Part shown: positions 23,534 through 36,521 of the stretch, one piece after another | Layout of the letters: each line of letters starts with the position of its first letter | How positions within the stretch are numbered: the stretch's first letter is position 1 | Origin: Paragordius varius | Lineage: Eukaryota > Nematomorpha | Length of the DNA stretch: 64,000 bases | Assembly: GCA_964247055.1 (NCBI GenBank) | Contig: OZ176056.1 | Coordinates: 5,456,001-5,520,000, forward strand | Reading direction: 5' to 3' | Notes under the pieces: generated by a model | What the model was told of the DNA's origin: nothing | What the model saw: the letters and a program-made list of their open reading frames with translations, nothing else | Database searches by the model: none | Position numbers and translations under genes: made by a program

Positions 23534-26500
23534 CTAGACAGATTCATACTATGCTTATATATCAAATTTTCAATTTTTTTGTCATCTGGTTTATGAGTGT
23601 TATACTGTTTTATTTTGAAATCTTACATGAAAGGAATTATGTAGTATATAATTTTTGCAAAATAGCATTTAAAAGTAGTGCAATATTAACCATCAATCCG
23701 TGCAAATCCCAACAAAAATATTAATTTGTTTTAAAACAGACATTCCATTTTCCATAGAGACTCAAATATTTTTTATATTAAAGCCCTATTCTGGTCAAAT
23801 CTATATAATTATAACACGATATGAATAAATACATTTTTTTAAATCATATATCATTCGAGAGCTAAAACCTTCTGGATAATAAATACAAATAAATATTCGT
23901 TTTAGGAAATAAAAAAACTCAAAAGCTAGGATTATCATGTAAAAGCTATCTGTAGGAATTATATTCATATAAACTTTATAGGGAAAAATATTTATTATAT
24001 GGCGTTTAAAATTGAAACAAGCCTAAAATATTATCAATATTTGGACAAAATCGGATGTAGCGTATAATTATATTATTATTTCTGTATAACTCAAAAAAAC
24101 ACGACCATATTAATTTAATTTATCCAAAATTAAAAATTTTCGTGCGATTTCAGCTTTTGAACAGGGCTTTTAGGTATAAATTCTCTCTAAATAAATAATT
24201 GAATTAAAATTTCTGCTTGAATCGTATAGAAATCGTTTGCATGATAATTATATCAAAGCTTTGGTACAAAATATATGATAAATCCCTTTCGGAGCAAAAA
24301 TTTTTTTATTTTATATGGGCATTAATCTTTTAAACACAATATATTGGATGTTTTATCCATATAGTATATATAAAAATTAAAATAAACAATTCAAATATGA
24401 CGCTAAGTTTGGTTTTTATAATAAGACTTATAAACATATCTGAGAGGTTTGGATTTTTAATGATGAATAAAATTAAGTTGACGCGTTTTCACTAATATTT
24501 TTAATTTTATTTAAAATAACTTTTTCAGTATTTGAATCGTATCTTTATTCCCTAAAGCTTTTAGCTATCAAATAATATATAACAAACATATATTTAGAGG
24601 CCATTACTACCGCAGAGTGTTAACATTTTCGCCTTTTAATATTAGTCGATATCAATTCTCTTTGTTACATATGCCTCTCAAATTAACCAGAAATTTATAC
24701 TCTCATGCTGTTATAAATTATCGTATCATTAAAGCCTTTGTTTGCCTTATTGAACTTTTAAAAAGGATTCTGGTTTGGTTAGTTATTTAACACCAAATTT
24801 TGTACATTTTTTTAGCAAAATTGTAAATTGAGTAAATGGAATTTTAAGCCGTTCATTAATTTAATGCGCATAAACCAATATATCTCTGAATTATTCATAT
24901 AATATCAGAATCTCCTACCTGTGTTGCAAATAATAAATATCTGGTAAGTAATAATTTAATTGTTCTATACGAGATATATTTATAGTCTTTGCTTTTTCCA
25001 CTAATAAAGCATGAGTCTAATTTAATTGATTTCTTATCATAACACTATTGTTTTCCAGATTAACGGCAATCGATATATTGTTGTATGTTAAATTATATTT
25101 TAATTTATCTTGGTTCCATTTCAATGTTATGGATTCGTCATCATTAATAGTATAATTACATGTTGTGTCAATTAACCATTGTTAATAAAAAAATGATATT
25201 GTTAGAATTTTTTAAAAAATAACAAATAATATTGGTAGAAGAGCTTCATGTAATATCAAAAATTTAATTTCAATAATTTAATCTTCTATAAAGGGCACTT
25301 TATTACAAGCAGCTGTTTTTGGGTGCATTTTAATATTATGGAAATTATTTAATAATATTCCATAATTTAAATTGGTTGCATTGATAATTTGGGGTTAAAA
25401 GAAAACAGATTTTTAAGATTTAATACATAATTATTTACTAGGGAAAAATTCGAGTCCCCATCATTAATAAATGATTTAAAATTTTCTTAGAATAATGTAA
25501 TTTTGTTAGAAAGTATCAAATTAATTTTATTTCCTAAGTTGTTTCATACAATTAAATAGCTCTCTATTATAACAATGGTTTTTAAATCTGTTATTAAATA
25601 AATAATTATAGTTTATTTGTATTCTGTGTACATAAAAAAAGAAAGTACTGTCTTTTTCTTATTGATTTGTAGTTCAAACTGATTCAAAAAATTAGCTATC
25701 ATATATAGAGTTGTTTAAATGTTATTTTTCTCAAATTATAAAACTACCATTAATTCGGTTAAATTAGATTATAATATAATAAAATAGACGCCAGACTTTC
25801 ATAAAATTGTAAAATTAAATTATGGCCACATTTATAGATATTAAATAATGAAAGTCAAATTAGAATTATATATAATCAATTATATAATTAAATAAATTAC
25901 CCTCGAAAGCTAATAAAAACCTGGATTTGTTAATTTTAAACTTAAGCTGATTATTCTAACATTTAATTTATATTTTATATTTACTTAGCGTGTCATAAAT
26001 TAGGGACCGTTAAAAGTTTGAGGAGTTTATTTAGAATTACCTAGACTCGTGTTTAAATAAAATTACAAAAACGGTATTAAGCATAATTTCCAATATTTAG
26101 CTAAACAAATATCTAATGGCTCCAAACTAACAATTTGGTAGCCATAAAGAAGTTATTAATTACACACATCAAAAGCTTATTTAAGAATGATAGTTTATCT
26201 CAGACCGCAGAAATACTATGGATTGGACATAAACTATGTCTGGATGTCGTATGATGGATAAATTGGCTGGTAGTATTTTTTTAAAGTTTATATACTTTTT
26301 TAACAAAACACCGAATTCTGCATGTTAAAATTTAATAAGAAAATAATTAAAAACATAAAAAATTTTAAAAAACTAATTTGTATAAAATCCTTTTACGATA
26401 AAATTATGCGCCATCAAAATCAAATAATATGTTTATATGGCGAACTATTTAAAAAAACTCTAATATTAGTTAACTATTTGTTTTTTAATTCAATATATAC

Positions 26501-26649
26501 TAACAATGTGTGCCTCAACATATATCAAATCATAAATAATAAAAATTCTATAATCTCTGCACTTTAATTATTGATGATTTTAGTTCGAATATTTTTTTCA
26601 AAGAATATTTACAAGATCTTGGCAAATAAATCAATTAAAAAATAAATAC

Positions 26650-26712
26650 CAGCCATAGTATTTGATTTTTCATTTTCTTTACCTTCCATCCCAGATCCAT
26701 TATTTGCTACTT
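26650..26712 (-). CDS. Linker exon type C, class 1-1
   Basis: The sister of 5331-5393: 63 nt, same phase, one amino-acid change (M-E-G-K for M-E-A-K). Donor GTATTTAT, acceptor ending in ccag. Confidence 0.65.
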
Positions 26713-27461
26713 CTGGATATGTTAAAATACATACTAAATTGATATATCTAAGTTATATATTGCTAAATTGATCATAAATTAGTTTTTATAATTTAGAGAC
26801 AACCCACTATATCTCTCAATCGGAAAAATAATATAATCTCAAAATTATGATTTTTAGCAATCGGCTATTTTTAAATAATTTGATATAATTTTTTACAAAA
26901 AATAAGTAAAGTGGTGAACATCAGATGGTTAAATAATTCACATTTTTAAATTTAATAATTTGGCTACTTTTGTTGAAAAAGCTTTCATATAATATATAAA
27001 ATAAAGTGTAATAATCCATCAGATTGAAATAATTAAATTAAATTTAATTTTTTGAATATAATCGGACTTTCATCAAAATTTAATTATTTAAAGATTTTAA
27101 AAATCATTTTTCAAACTTGGCCTCATCGGAGTTTAATAATATGTTTGCAAAATTATTTCTACATAAAAAGATAGTCACCTAACAAGCAAACTTTAAGTTG
27201 GGGGTTTATAATTATCAATCCATTTAAAGAGAATCTTATGTTATTTGTTTTATAAGCGGTGACCTTTAAGTTCATGCCATCTATGTTTCTGTAAAATAAT
27301 TTTTGAATTTGGGCACCACTGCCCTTATTTTGGTGTTATGTTACATTTGAGAATAAGACCATAAATATGATAATATAAATTTATTAGATAATGTTACTCA
27401 AAATTATATTTAACCATTGATATAAGAAATATAACTTTTATCTATTAGAAAAAAAATATAC

Positions 27462-27509
27462 CAATTGTATTTGTATTATTAGCAGGAACATTGCCCATGT
27501 TTTCGGAAT
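27462..27509 (-). CDS. Linker exon type B, class 1-1
   Basis: A 48-nt exon with acceptor atatttcaag and donor GTATATTT. It reads D-S-E-N-M-G-N-V-P-A-N-N-T-N-T-I. Unlike its sister at 6137 it keeps a normal acceptor. It is the last exon before the LINE that interrupts the second copy. Confidence 0.6.
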
Positions 27510-27655
27510 CTTGAAATATTATTTAGAGTAAAGTATTTAATATTTTACATTATTATATTAATACTAAAACATCATTAATAAAATGCAAGGTCTTATATTT
27601 ATAATAATATATTGAAAAAGGGTTGTGCAGCTAAAATATGCCTAATAGCCTCACA

Positions 27656-28259
27656 CAGTGGCGGAACTATAAGTTGTGAGCCACCCCGCAAGCTTTAAAT
27701 ACTGGCCAACCTTTGCCCCCAAAAAAATCGTATGAAGTTATCTTTTGATCTGGCGCCTCACTTAGATTCCTAAACATATATTTAAACCTATCCTACTATG
27801 AAGATTAAATTCCTAATTCAAAAGACAGCTTGTTAAGTGAAGCTTTCTCTATTTTTGGCATGCTCACATATTCGTTGATATAAACACATTGTCAACATAT
27901 GCGTATAATACGGGGGCCTATCTAGGAATAGCAGCGGGGAAACTGCTTAAATATAAATTAATTGCTAAATATTATTTTTTAGAATTCGGATAAATAAATT
28001 TTGACATTTGTTTAGTCAGAATAAATTATTTTTTATGATAATATGGTTTTTTGATATTATAAAAACTGGGCTTCGAACCGGTCTAAAAAAGTGGAATTAG
28101 AACCGTGCTTTAATTTCAAAATGAATCGCTTCCTAAAACAGCAACAGGTTCCAATACAACTTGATAAATATGAAATAAGATTGATTAAATGGAACATTAA
28201 TGTGCGGACCGCCAAGTTTTTAAATTTTAAGAATGGCCCATTAAAATTGCTGATCACTG
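27656..28259. mobile_element. hAT-like non-autonomous sequence(s), second copy
   Basis: The sister of 6327-6918, starting CAGTGGCGGAACTAT and ending GCTGATCACTG. The last 3-prime end is better preserved than in copy 1 (CACTG against CATTG). The LINE begins within a few bases of it. A 66-aa antisense frame inside has no recognisable similarity and is not called. Confidence 0.45.
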
Positions 28260-28261
28260 TT

Positions 28262-31255
28262 TAAGTGTGTGATGAAAGTTTATCGAAAATTTGTTAACTA
28301 AAGATAAATTTCAAAATAACATGAATCAAAGGTTAAAAACATTAGAAAAATAATGCACATTTGTATACCAGAAAACATATGTTAGCCAATTGACTTAATA
28401 ATAAAATATGTGAAATAACAATCATTCTGTTAAAATTTAATGAATGTCCTTCAGGATTGCAATACAAAACATTTTTTACAATAAAGCTATTTCTCATACA
28501 ACGTTGTAAAATGAATTGACCCACATTAATGTGGTTGGCCTGCATAACTTGCATATTCCATCCAACGTGCTTTAGGGCGCCCTTTCCCCTCTTGCCTTTC
28601 ACAATATAATCATCAATCTGTTTACCAATGTAAATATTAGCTCTTCTTTTAACATGTCCGAACCATCTAAAACGATTTACCATAAACTTTTGCGTTATTC
28701 GTTTGATTTCCGTACTTCCTCTTATGTAGACATTCTTCACCTTGTCATTCCTCGTTACACCGCACATCAATCTAAGCATTATCATTTCAGTAACCTCCAA
28801 GTTCTCTTCTGATTTCTTTATTGCCCATGTCTGTGAGTTGTACATCATTTTTGGCTGTACAACAGCACTGTAAATTTGACCCTTTACTTTTAGGTCAATA
28901 TTTTTGTCACACAAAACATATGAGATCTTTTTATAATTTGCCCAACTATTTCGAATTCTTAAATTAATATCAAGTGTTAAAGAACCATCTGCTGCTAAAA
29001 TCGCTCCTAAATATTTGCATTCCTCCTGTTTAATACCCATCCTTCTTCTAATTCTATTTCTCGTTTTTTCCCGCCAAAATTTATCAGTTCTGTTTTCTTT
29101 TTATTAACTTTTAATCCGCATCGTCGTAACACATCAATCCATTTACCCACCAATTCTTTCAATTCATGCAACTCGTCGGACAGCCTTATTAGGTCGTCTG
29201 CATAAAGAAAATAGAGCCACCATGTTGCCCCACTTCTTTTGAAATTTGGTCTAAGCATATTATAAATAGTAACGGGCTGATTGCAGACACCTGATAGACC
29301 CCTTCGTTTATTTTAATAGAACCTGACCCTGGTGTGTTTTAATTTTGGTTTGGGAATCGTACATGCATTTTAAAATCTTTTTGTACCTTTCAGGGACGTT
29401 TTTCCGTCTTAAGCTCCACCATATTGTGCGCCGTGGTATTCTGTCAAAAGCCTTTTCAATATCAATACAAATACCATGCAACTCCTTTTTCATTTCTATA
29501 TGCTTCTCGATTAGCCTTCTTACTGCGATCGGATCAATGGTGGACTTTCCTGAAAAAAAACCAAATTGATTACCCTCTATTATAACCATTTTTCTCATTC
29601 TTTTCTCTAATACTTTCTCAAATAACTTCATTGTATGCGACATCTCTAATTATTACAATCATTAATATCTCCTTTACCCTTGAAAATGGGAACAGTGAAA
29701 CTCTTCTTCCATTCGGTTGGTATCATGCCTGTAGTTACTACATTATTAAAAATATCCGTCAAAAATTCAATACCTTTCTCTGACATTATTTTCCAACAGT
29801 TTATGTTATTATCGTCCGGACCTGCAGCCTTATTTATTGACATCTCTTTCAAACCAGTCTGGACTTCTTCTTTTGTTATACTTTCAATATGCGCAGATAT
29901 ATAATCTGGTGTTTCAGGAATTTGTTTCATTGGCGCCCAATTCAAGCTCCTGGAAGTATTCTTTCCACCTTTTCAATATTTTCGATTCCTCAACGAGTAA
30001 TTTGCCGTTTTTATCTTTAATAGCTGTCCCGTAAGGGGGCAAGTCTAGCTTTCTTCTGTGTCTTTGTCGAGCAATTTTAAAAACTTTGTTTAGATCTTGC
30101 TTACTGTTTACCTCTTTATATAATGATGAAGTCTTTTCTTTTTTGACCAATTTTACAAGCCTTTTAAGTTCCTTATTAATCCTTTTACATTTTTCCTTGT
30201 CTCCTGCTTGGTGGGTAAACCTCCACATTTCAAAAGCTTTATTTCAGCCATGCCTCTCTATAAACCTGATTTCTGCCACCTTTCATTCCGCACACCTTAA
30301 CTCCCGCCTTCTTATTTTTTTTGGCGATTGAGACCAAACATTTTCTGGATCACTGTTCCTGTCTAGTATGCCTACCGTTTCTATAAATCTCTCTTTACTG
30401 TTTCTTAGGAATTCCCATTTAATTACCTTCGGCGCTATAAGCTTAGGCTTTTCGGCATTTATTGGTATATCTGTCATATATTTACACATAATTAAATTAT
30501 GTTGTGTGCTAATCTGCAGGTAGGTATGACTTTGCAGTCCAAAACAAACTTTAAAGACTTTCGTGGCAATAGAATATAATCCATTTGTAACTTCTTATTT
30601 CCACTTTCGTAGGTAATTAAGTGGCTATCCCTTTTAGTGTATTTGCTATAGCAATGTTATAGGATTGGGCAAATTTTAATAAACTAGCCCCTTCTTCATT
30701 TATGACCCCGTAACCTTTTCCGCCGTGCCAAGGCTCAAACCTCTCCTATTTTGTCCCACGTGCCCATTGAAATCACCACAAAATATGATTTCTTTGTCTT
30801 TCGTTAATGAAGTCATTTCTGCGTCTAACAAATCATAAAATTTATCTTTCTCTGGTTTAGCTAACCCTATCTGGGGGGCCTAAACGCTAAAGATAGTAAA
30901 AACCCTCTTATTTAACAATAGGTCGACACTTATAATTCTACTGTCAGCACGTCTAACCTCAATTACTTGATTGGCAAATCATGAACACACTATTATGGCG
31001 ACCCTACTGTAACCATCCGTAGAACCTGAATAAAACATTTTATAATTATCCTCTAATGTCTTAGTACCATTTCCACGGTATCTGGTCTCCTGAATGCCCA
31101 AAAAATTTACTTTTTTTACCCTCATAATTTAACTAAATCATATTACTTACTTTTTAACGAACCAACATTTATACTGGCAAAACACACTCTACAACATTCC
31201 TTATCCCTATTGACCCCTACCTCCGTGCAATGGCTGGATCTGGCCTGCACGCCTT
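28262..31255 (-). mobile_element. RTE-like LINE, nearly full length, with a few frame breaks
   Basis: Minus strand, 5-prime end near 31,255. An APE-type endonuclease comes first: S-I-N-V-G-S-L-K near 31,190, I-Q-E-T-R-Y-R near 31,090, G-D-F-N-G-H near 30,770, then D-S-H-L-I-T-Y-E-S-G and M-D-Y-I-L-L near 30,570-30,630. A linker and reverse transcriptase follow: I-D-I-E-K-A-F-D near 29,450, catalytic Y-A-D-D near 29,190, then G-L-K-V-N-K-K-K. The C-terminal part (R-L-M-C-G-V-T-R, R-F-R-W-F-G-H-V-K-R-R) is characteristic of RTE/BovB-related LINEs. The longest uninterrupted piece is 232 aa (28,342-29,040). In-frame stops in the endonuclease and several frame changes mean it is dead, but it is the youngest-looking LINE here. 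Clade assignment is from motif style only. Confidence 0.9.
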
Positions 31256-31866
31256 ACAAAAAACACCCATAAAAAACAAAAATACAATATAGAAGAATAA
31301 TAATAGATAAAACTAAAATATATAGGAACTAATATGTAAATGCAACCAAAAAAGAATCAAAAAATTTGAACCAAAAAATAAAAAAAAATACATAAATAAA
31401 TTATATCAATAAATAAAAATGAAATTAAATACGCATCTTTACAACTGAGGAATTAGAATTATGATTTGGAATATGTAATAATAAAACAATAAATAGAAAA
31501 ATTATAAGAAAAATATTATAAAGGTAATTACGCGCCATTTTTGAATGAATGTCTCAGTAATATATAAAATTATCCATCAGATCGATATAATTAAAAATAT
31601 TATATATAATTTAGTATTTTAAAGATAATTAGACTTTAATCAAAATTTAATTATTTGGAGTGAAAAAAGTCATTTATCAAATTGCTATGCATTGGAGTCT
31701 AAATATATATTTGCAAAATTTATTAACAGGTTAGATAAACATTTGGCCTGACAACCAACTTTACAATTGGCGGTAATTAAAATTAATTAGTCATTGTTAC
31801 TCTAAATTATAATAAACCATTGATATAAAAATTATAACTTTATGCTATTATATAAAAAAAATATAC

Positions 31867-31932
31867 CAATTGGATTAGTGTCATTGTTAGCAGGCGCAAC
31901 CTTAGATGGACTCGCAATGTTTCCTTTGGAAT
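31867..31932 (-). CDS. Linker exon type B, class 1-1
   Basis: The sister of 15,594-15,659: 66 nt with identical coding bases. The donor is unchanged (GTATAT); the acceptor differs slightly (ttttaag). Confidence 0.7.
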
Positions 31933-32469
31933 CTTAAAATTAGTTAGAGTGAAATAATTAATAATTTACATCGTTATATTAATAGAACATTATTAATAAA
32001 ATGCGAGGTCTATTGAAGAATATATTGCAAAAAAGGGTTTTGCAGTCAAAAATTTATACCCTTATAGCCTCATAATCAAACGCTATTTTCTTGTTTTATA
32101 ATTCACAAAAGCGTTTTTATAATTGAGAAAATATTCTTGATTGGGTAAATTATAAATTAATCGGAATATCAATCAAACTTTTTCAAATGTTCGGGAAAAC
32201 GTTTTGATTGACTGGGAAAACGTTTAGTTCGATTAGAAAATTTCGATTCATATGATTATTAAACAAAATATATGAATAACAGTATGATTACACATTTATT
32301 TTATGAACTAGATTTTATCACTATATTTGGGAGTCGACTAATCTAAACTTTGTTTTAGATATCAAAACAGGAGATTAATTACTTTACGGTGTAATTTATT
32401 TTGGGTTTAGAGCATTTTTAACATTATGCACCTACTAAATTAATATACAATGGTGTTAGTTCTTGCCAA

Positions 32470-32725
32470 AATTCCGAAATATCAAATTGTTTTAGAGAAG
32501 CAATAATATTTTAATGTTAAAGCTAAAAAATGGTAAGGAAACCGATGGATAATGGGCCGTGTTTTTAACACCCTCTGTAATGTACTACCTTAATTGTGAA
32601 ATTTCGAAATAGGAAAATTGTTTTAGGGCAGCAATATTATTTAATGTCAAAGCTATAGAAATGGTTAGGAAACCGATGGATGATATGCCGTGTTTTTAAC
32701 ACTCTGTGTAATGGACTACCTTATT
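32470..32725. repeat. Tandem ~130-bp repeat, second copy
   Basis: Duplication-derived counterpart of 16,190-16,450, both units retained. Confidence 0.6.
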
Positions 32726-32793
32726 TGTTTTATTTGGCATTCTCACATGATTAGGAATTATAAAGTATAAATTTTATGCAAAATAGGAGATAA

Positions 32794-32908
32794 AATTAGA
32801 GGAGTATCAACCAAAAATCCTTACAATTTCCTGTAACAAGTCTGTTTTATGACAAATTAATATATTTGTATTGGAATTCGTACGGATTGTTGGATGATAT
32901 TCCAGTAA
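32794..32908. mobile_element. Short palindromic MITE, full copy
   Basis: Duplication-derived sister of 16,521-16,634, with slightly decayed ends (GGATGATATTCCAGT at the right). Confidence 0.55.
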
Positions 32909-33680
32909 TTTACAATCCTATTTTGCATGAATCCCTCATTTAAGAATCCGAATAAACACTCAAAATTTTTATACACTCATGAACCAGATGACAAAAAAAG
33001 CAAAAATAAAAAACAATATTTTTGGTATTATTTTGATATAGAAGTTTATTTTTTTGAATAAAACATGAATGTTAAGATTTAAATATTGAGTTAAAAATAT
33101 TAAAAAAATTATTTTAATATAGTTTCATTAAATTTTTAGTATTTTAGGTGGGAAAAAAGAAAAACGCCATCTTTTTACCTGAAATTTTATAGAAACCTTA
33201 ACTATATGATTTTAGGCTTTTTATATATTGAAATTATCTCTTAAAATGATAATAAACGATATTATTTCAGATCATTATTTTTTGAAACCGATTTCGATTT
33301 TCTCTCAATCTAGTTTGACAACAAATAAAAATTTTTGCGGCAAATAAATACGATGGTCAAAGCTATCTTATGAAAAAAAATTTTTTCGTTAAAAATTTTT
33401 TTGCACACAGTATATATATATATATATATGTATATTTTCGTCTTTAATTGCAATTTATTGATTTCTTAATCAGAAACCAACAAACAAAGTGGTAATGAGC
33501 GATAAACTAAAAAATTATAACTTCTATGATAAATTTTTTAATAAAAAGTTAGTAGATATTTGGACTGCAAATACTAGGTAAATGTTATTATCAAATGATA
33601 TTAAATTAATGCGAAATCATTAAAAAATTTATAAATGCAAAGATATGTAAAATATAAAATGTCTATGAATGTCTTTATAC

Positions 33681-33719
33681 CCATTCCACTTCCTAATGCT
33701 GGAGCTGTTACTTCAAGCA
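33681..33719 (-). CDS. Linker exon type A, class 1-1
   Basis: The sister of 17,368-17,406: 39 nt reading V-L-E-V-T-A-P-A-L-G-S-G-M, with two amino-acid changes from its sister and intact splice sites. Confidence 0.7.
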
Positions 33720-34162
33720 CTGTTTTTATAAAAATATTTTGGAAATTAATTATAAAATCTATAAATTTGAATTTTGATTAAATTTAACATAAATTAATAA
33801 AAATTTGTCATTTTAAACAATAAAATATCATATTACAATTCTTAGATTAATAATATACAGAACTAATGGAACAATATTAGGTATATATTAGCCATTTAAT
33901 TTAGAAACGAGATGTTTTAAGGTATTTTATTACATAAAATATATATATATATATATATATATAATTTTAAAATCTTTATATATGCATTTTTAAGCGACCT
34001 ATCTTGATTTATTAAAATATCAGGAATAATATCAATTATGTAAGATTGTGGTTATACAACCTTTTTTTTGCGAATGGTGTTATAAAAATGTATATGACGT
34101 TAAACCATTTAAATTTGTTTATATTATATTTTTATAAATATTTTTCTTTAATTTAATATGAA

Positions 34163-34194
34163 TTATATATATATATATATATATACATACATAC
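34163..34194. repeat. (TA)n(CATA)n microsatellite, contracted copy
   Basis: The counterpart of 17,852-17,927, reduced to about 22 bp of TA and two CATA units. Confidence 0.85.
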
Positions 34195-34374
34195 AAATAT
34201 TGGTTTAATCAAATTTTGTATATTTTCACTTTTGTCTCAATAATTTCAATATAATCACTACAACATTTTGATAATGTTTTTCACATTTTTTATACCTTAT
34301 GTTTAACGTGGAGGCAGGGGCCGAAAAATGTCGCAATGTAAATGTTGATCGTTAAGAAATAAGATATATAGATC

Positions 34375-34610
34375 AACTATGACGCTAAAAATATAAATTT
34401 TTTAGGCATTCAATAGACGAATTACCATGGAAATGGTACCAAAACCTTATAGGGTAGATTTCCAATCAGTTTTTAGGATGTATTTACATTAGCGTGATGA
34501 TATAGGAGGTAGGGCGACTGACTCATACACTGTGTGCCAGAGTTATCACCCCTAAACTACGCATTTCCATCATCACTGTCAGCCCTTTGTAAACGAGTGT
34601 TAATACAATT
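34375..34610 (+). mobile_element. LINE endonuclease fragment, second copy
   Basis: Duplication-derived counterpart of the 18,090-18,330 relic, with the same stop after L-G-I-Q. The fragment therefore predates the segmental duplication. Confidence 0.55.
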
Positions 34611-35542
34611 TAAATCCTTACCCTTTATAAAAAGGGAAAAAAAAGATTCTAAACAGTATATTTTTTTATATTTTATATATATTATGTGATTCCCAAATTT
34701 TTCGGTTTTAATGCTGCTGTTACACATTACATGCTTCTCAAATAAGTTTCAATTGATACTACATTTAATTATATCACGGTACGCAACAAAAATAAATGTT
34801 AATGATGTATTCGATATCTAAAAGCCTCAGGATAATAATATTATATATGGGGTAAAATACTAAAATAAAGTCAAATTTTTTCTCTTTTTAGCCATAATTA
34901 AAAAATGGCATTTTTAGTGCCTTAACGTCTAGTATAATTTAATACAATAGATGAAAACACCAAAAATTAATTCTAATATAAAATTTTAAACGAAAATTAT
35001 CATAAAGATTTTACATTTTTTTCGGAGTGCCTCAGATCTTATAAGAATATGAGCTAAAAATCGCGATTTGGCGTCATACTGGCATTAAACTTGTTAATAT
35101 GCGGTAAAAGATTTTGATATTTATTAAAACATTCATATTATATATAAAGTTTAACCAAATATAGCCTTTAAAAAAGTTTTAACCTTATATAAAAAAGAAA
35201 TTTTTTGAACGTGTCAATGTGCAATTTTTTAGCTAATTATAAATCTTTAAGGTCCTCCGATAAAATTAGAAATTTTATTGATAATATTTTGCGTTTGAAA
35301 ATATCCTTATATAGTAAAAATATAAAATTTAGTTGATGGGCTTTCATCTATAAAATTTAATTTTATTTGACAGGTTCATAAAGCCTAATACTTATTAAAT
35401 AACGTTTTTAAGTATTTATTCGCATTCAGTAATTTAATATTTATTACACCTAAACTTTTAGCTATCGAATGGTATATGATTCATTATCCTTTATTTTTGG
35501 ACCCTTTTTTGCCGCATACTATATTTAAATAAATTAAATCAC

Positions 35543-35776
35543 CTGTAATATTAGCTTCACCGTAATACACAGTATTACCAAATTCTGAAGAGACAATTAT
35601 GGTTACATTGATGAGTCCAATCATATCGGTAATTATAGTAACACTAGTCGCATTCAGATTGGTATACAAAATTTTTCCTTCCCTGCTTACATTATACAAT
35701 GATATCCCATCATTCGATTCCCAATCCAATTTGATAGAGGAGTCATTATTTATGGTCCAGTTTATTGGGAAAGTTA
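35543..35776 (-). CDS. Fibronectin-III-like domain exon, type II (copy 2)
   Basis: The sister of 19,270-19,503: 234 nt, 78 residues, same splice sites. Two amino-acid differences are visible (T for N at position 2; L for M in the L-D-W strand). No stops or frame changes. Confidence 0.75.
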
Positions 35777-36521
35777 CTGAAATATATAAATTATAAAATT
35801 TAGTAATACTAGACATATTTATACAATGTTTGTTGTGTTTATAAATTTCGCTGCAAAAGTTTATTTTGTTATTTAGTATACATAAAATATAAGTTTTAAA
35901 AAGATTGTTTATTACAATATTCGATTCTATATACAATCATAAGAGCAATTATTCACTCTCTCAGTTATTTAATGGGTGAGTGTGTAACATATAGGTTTGT
36001 TGGTATGCTTATTTTGAGTTAAATATTTTGCAATTGGGGTTAGAGAAAAAGTTACTGTTTTCAAAACATGATAAAACCTAATACGATCATGTAAATGAAA
36101 ACCCCCTCTAATTCAAATAATTGAAATGACCATTAATAGTTCTCTCTAATGCATATTAAAATCCTCATAAAAACTATTTTAATTTTAACCAATTTTAGAG
36201 TAATTTAATCTGATATCGTTAATAGTAAAGCCCAAAAATACTTTTAAGTTTAGAAATAAGAGAAGTATTAAGACCATTTTACATAAAATAATAATATATA
36301 TATAATTTAGAATCTATATCTATGCATTTTAAAGCAACCTATCTTGATTTATTAAAATATAAAATAAATATATCAGTAATAAAATCAATTATAGTGTTGA
36401 AAATTGTGCTTGCACAGCCTCTTTATTTGCAAATGCTGTTGTAAAAAAATATATGAGGCTACACCATTATTATATTTGTTAATATTATTAAGTATTTTTC
36501 TTTTAATTTAATTTGAATCAC

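Larger units (their letters stand above)
21185..28259. repeat. Second copy of segmental duplication, part A
   Basis: Matches 1-6918 over its whole length, with scattered substitutions and small indels and the same exons in the same order. The first copy probably extends left of the window. The right limit is the hAT-like end at 28,259, after which a LINE replaces the continuation. Confidence 0.95.
31160..36255. repeat. Second copy of segmental duplication, part B
   Basis: Matches 14,882-20,009, offset about 16,275, with only scattered changes and microsatellite length differences. It begins in the LINE 5-prime end and stops at CTTTTAAGTTTAGAA (36,241-36,255), where it switches to sequence resembling 1739 onward. 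Confidence 0.95.

Noticed and set aside
36405-36440. Possible microexon after an acceptor tttttacaacag on the minus strand
   Set aside because: There is no suitable donor in phase, and the related sites near 17,745 and 34,060 lack the acceptor.
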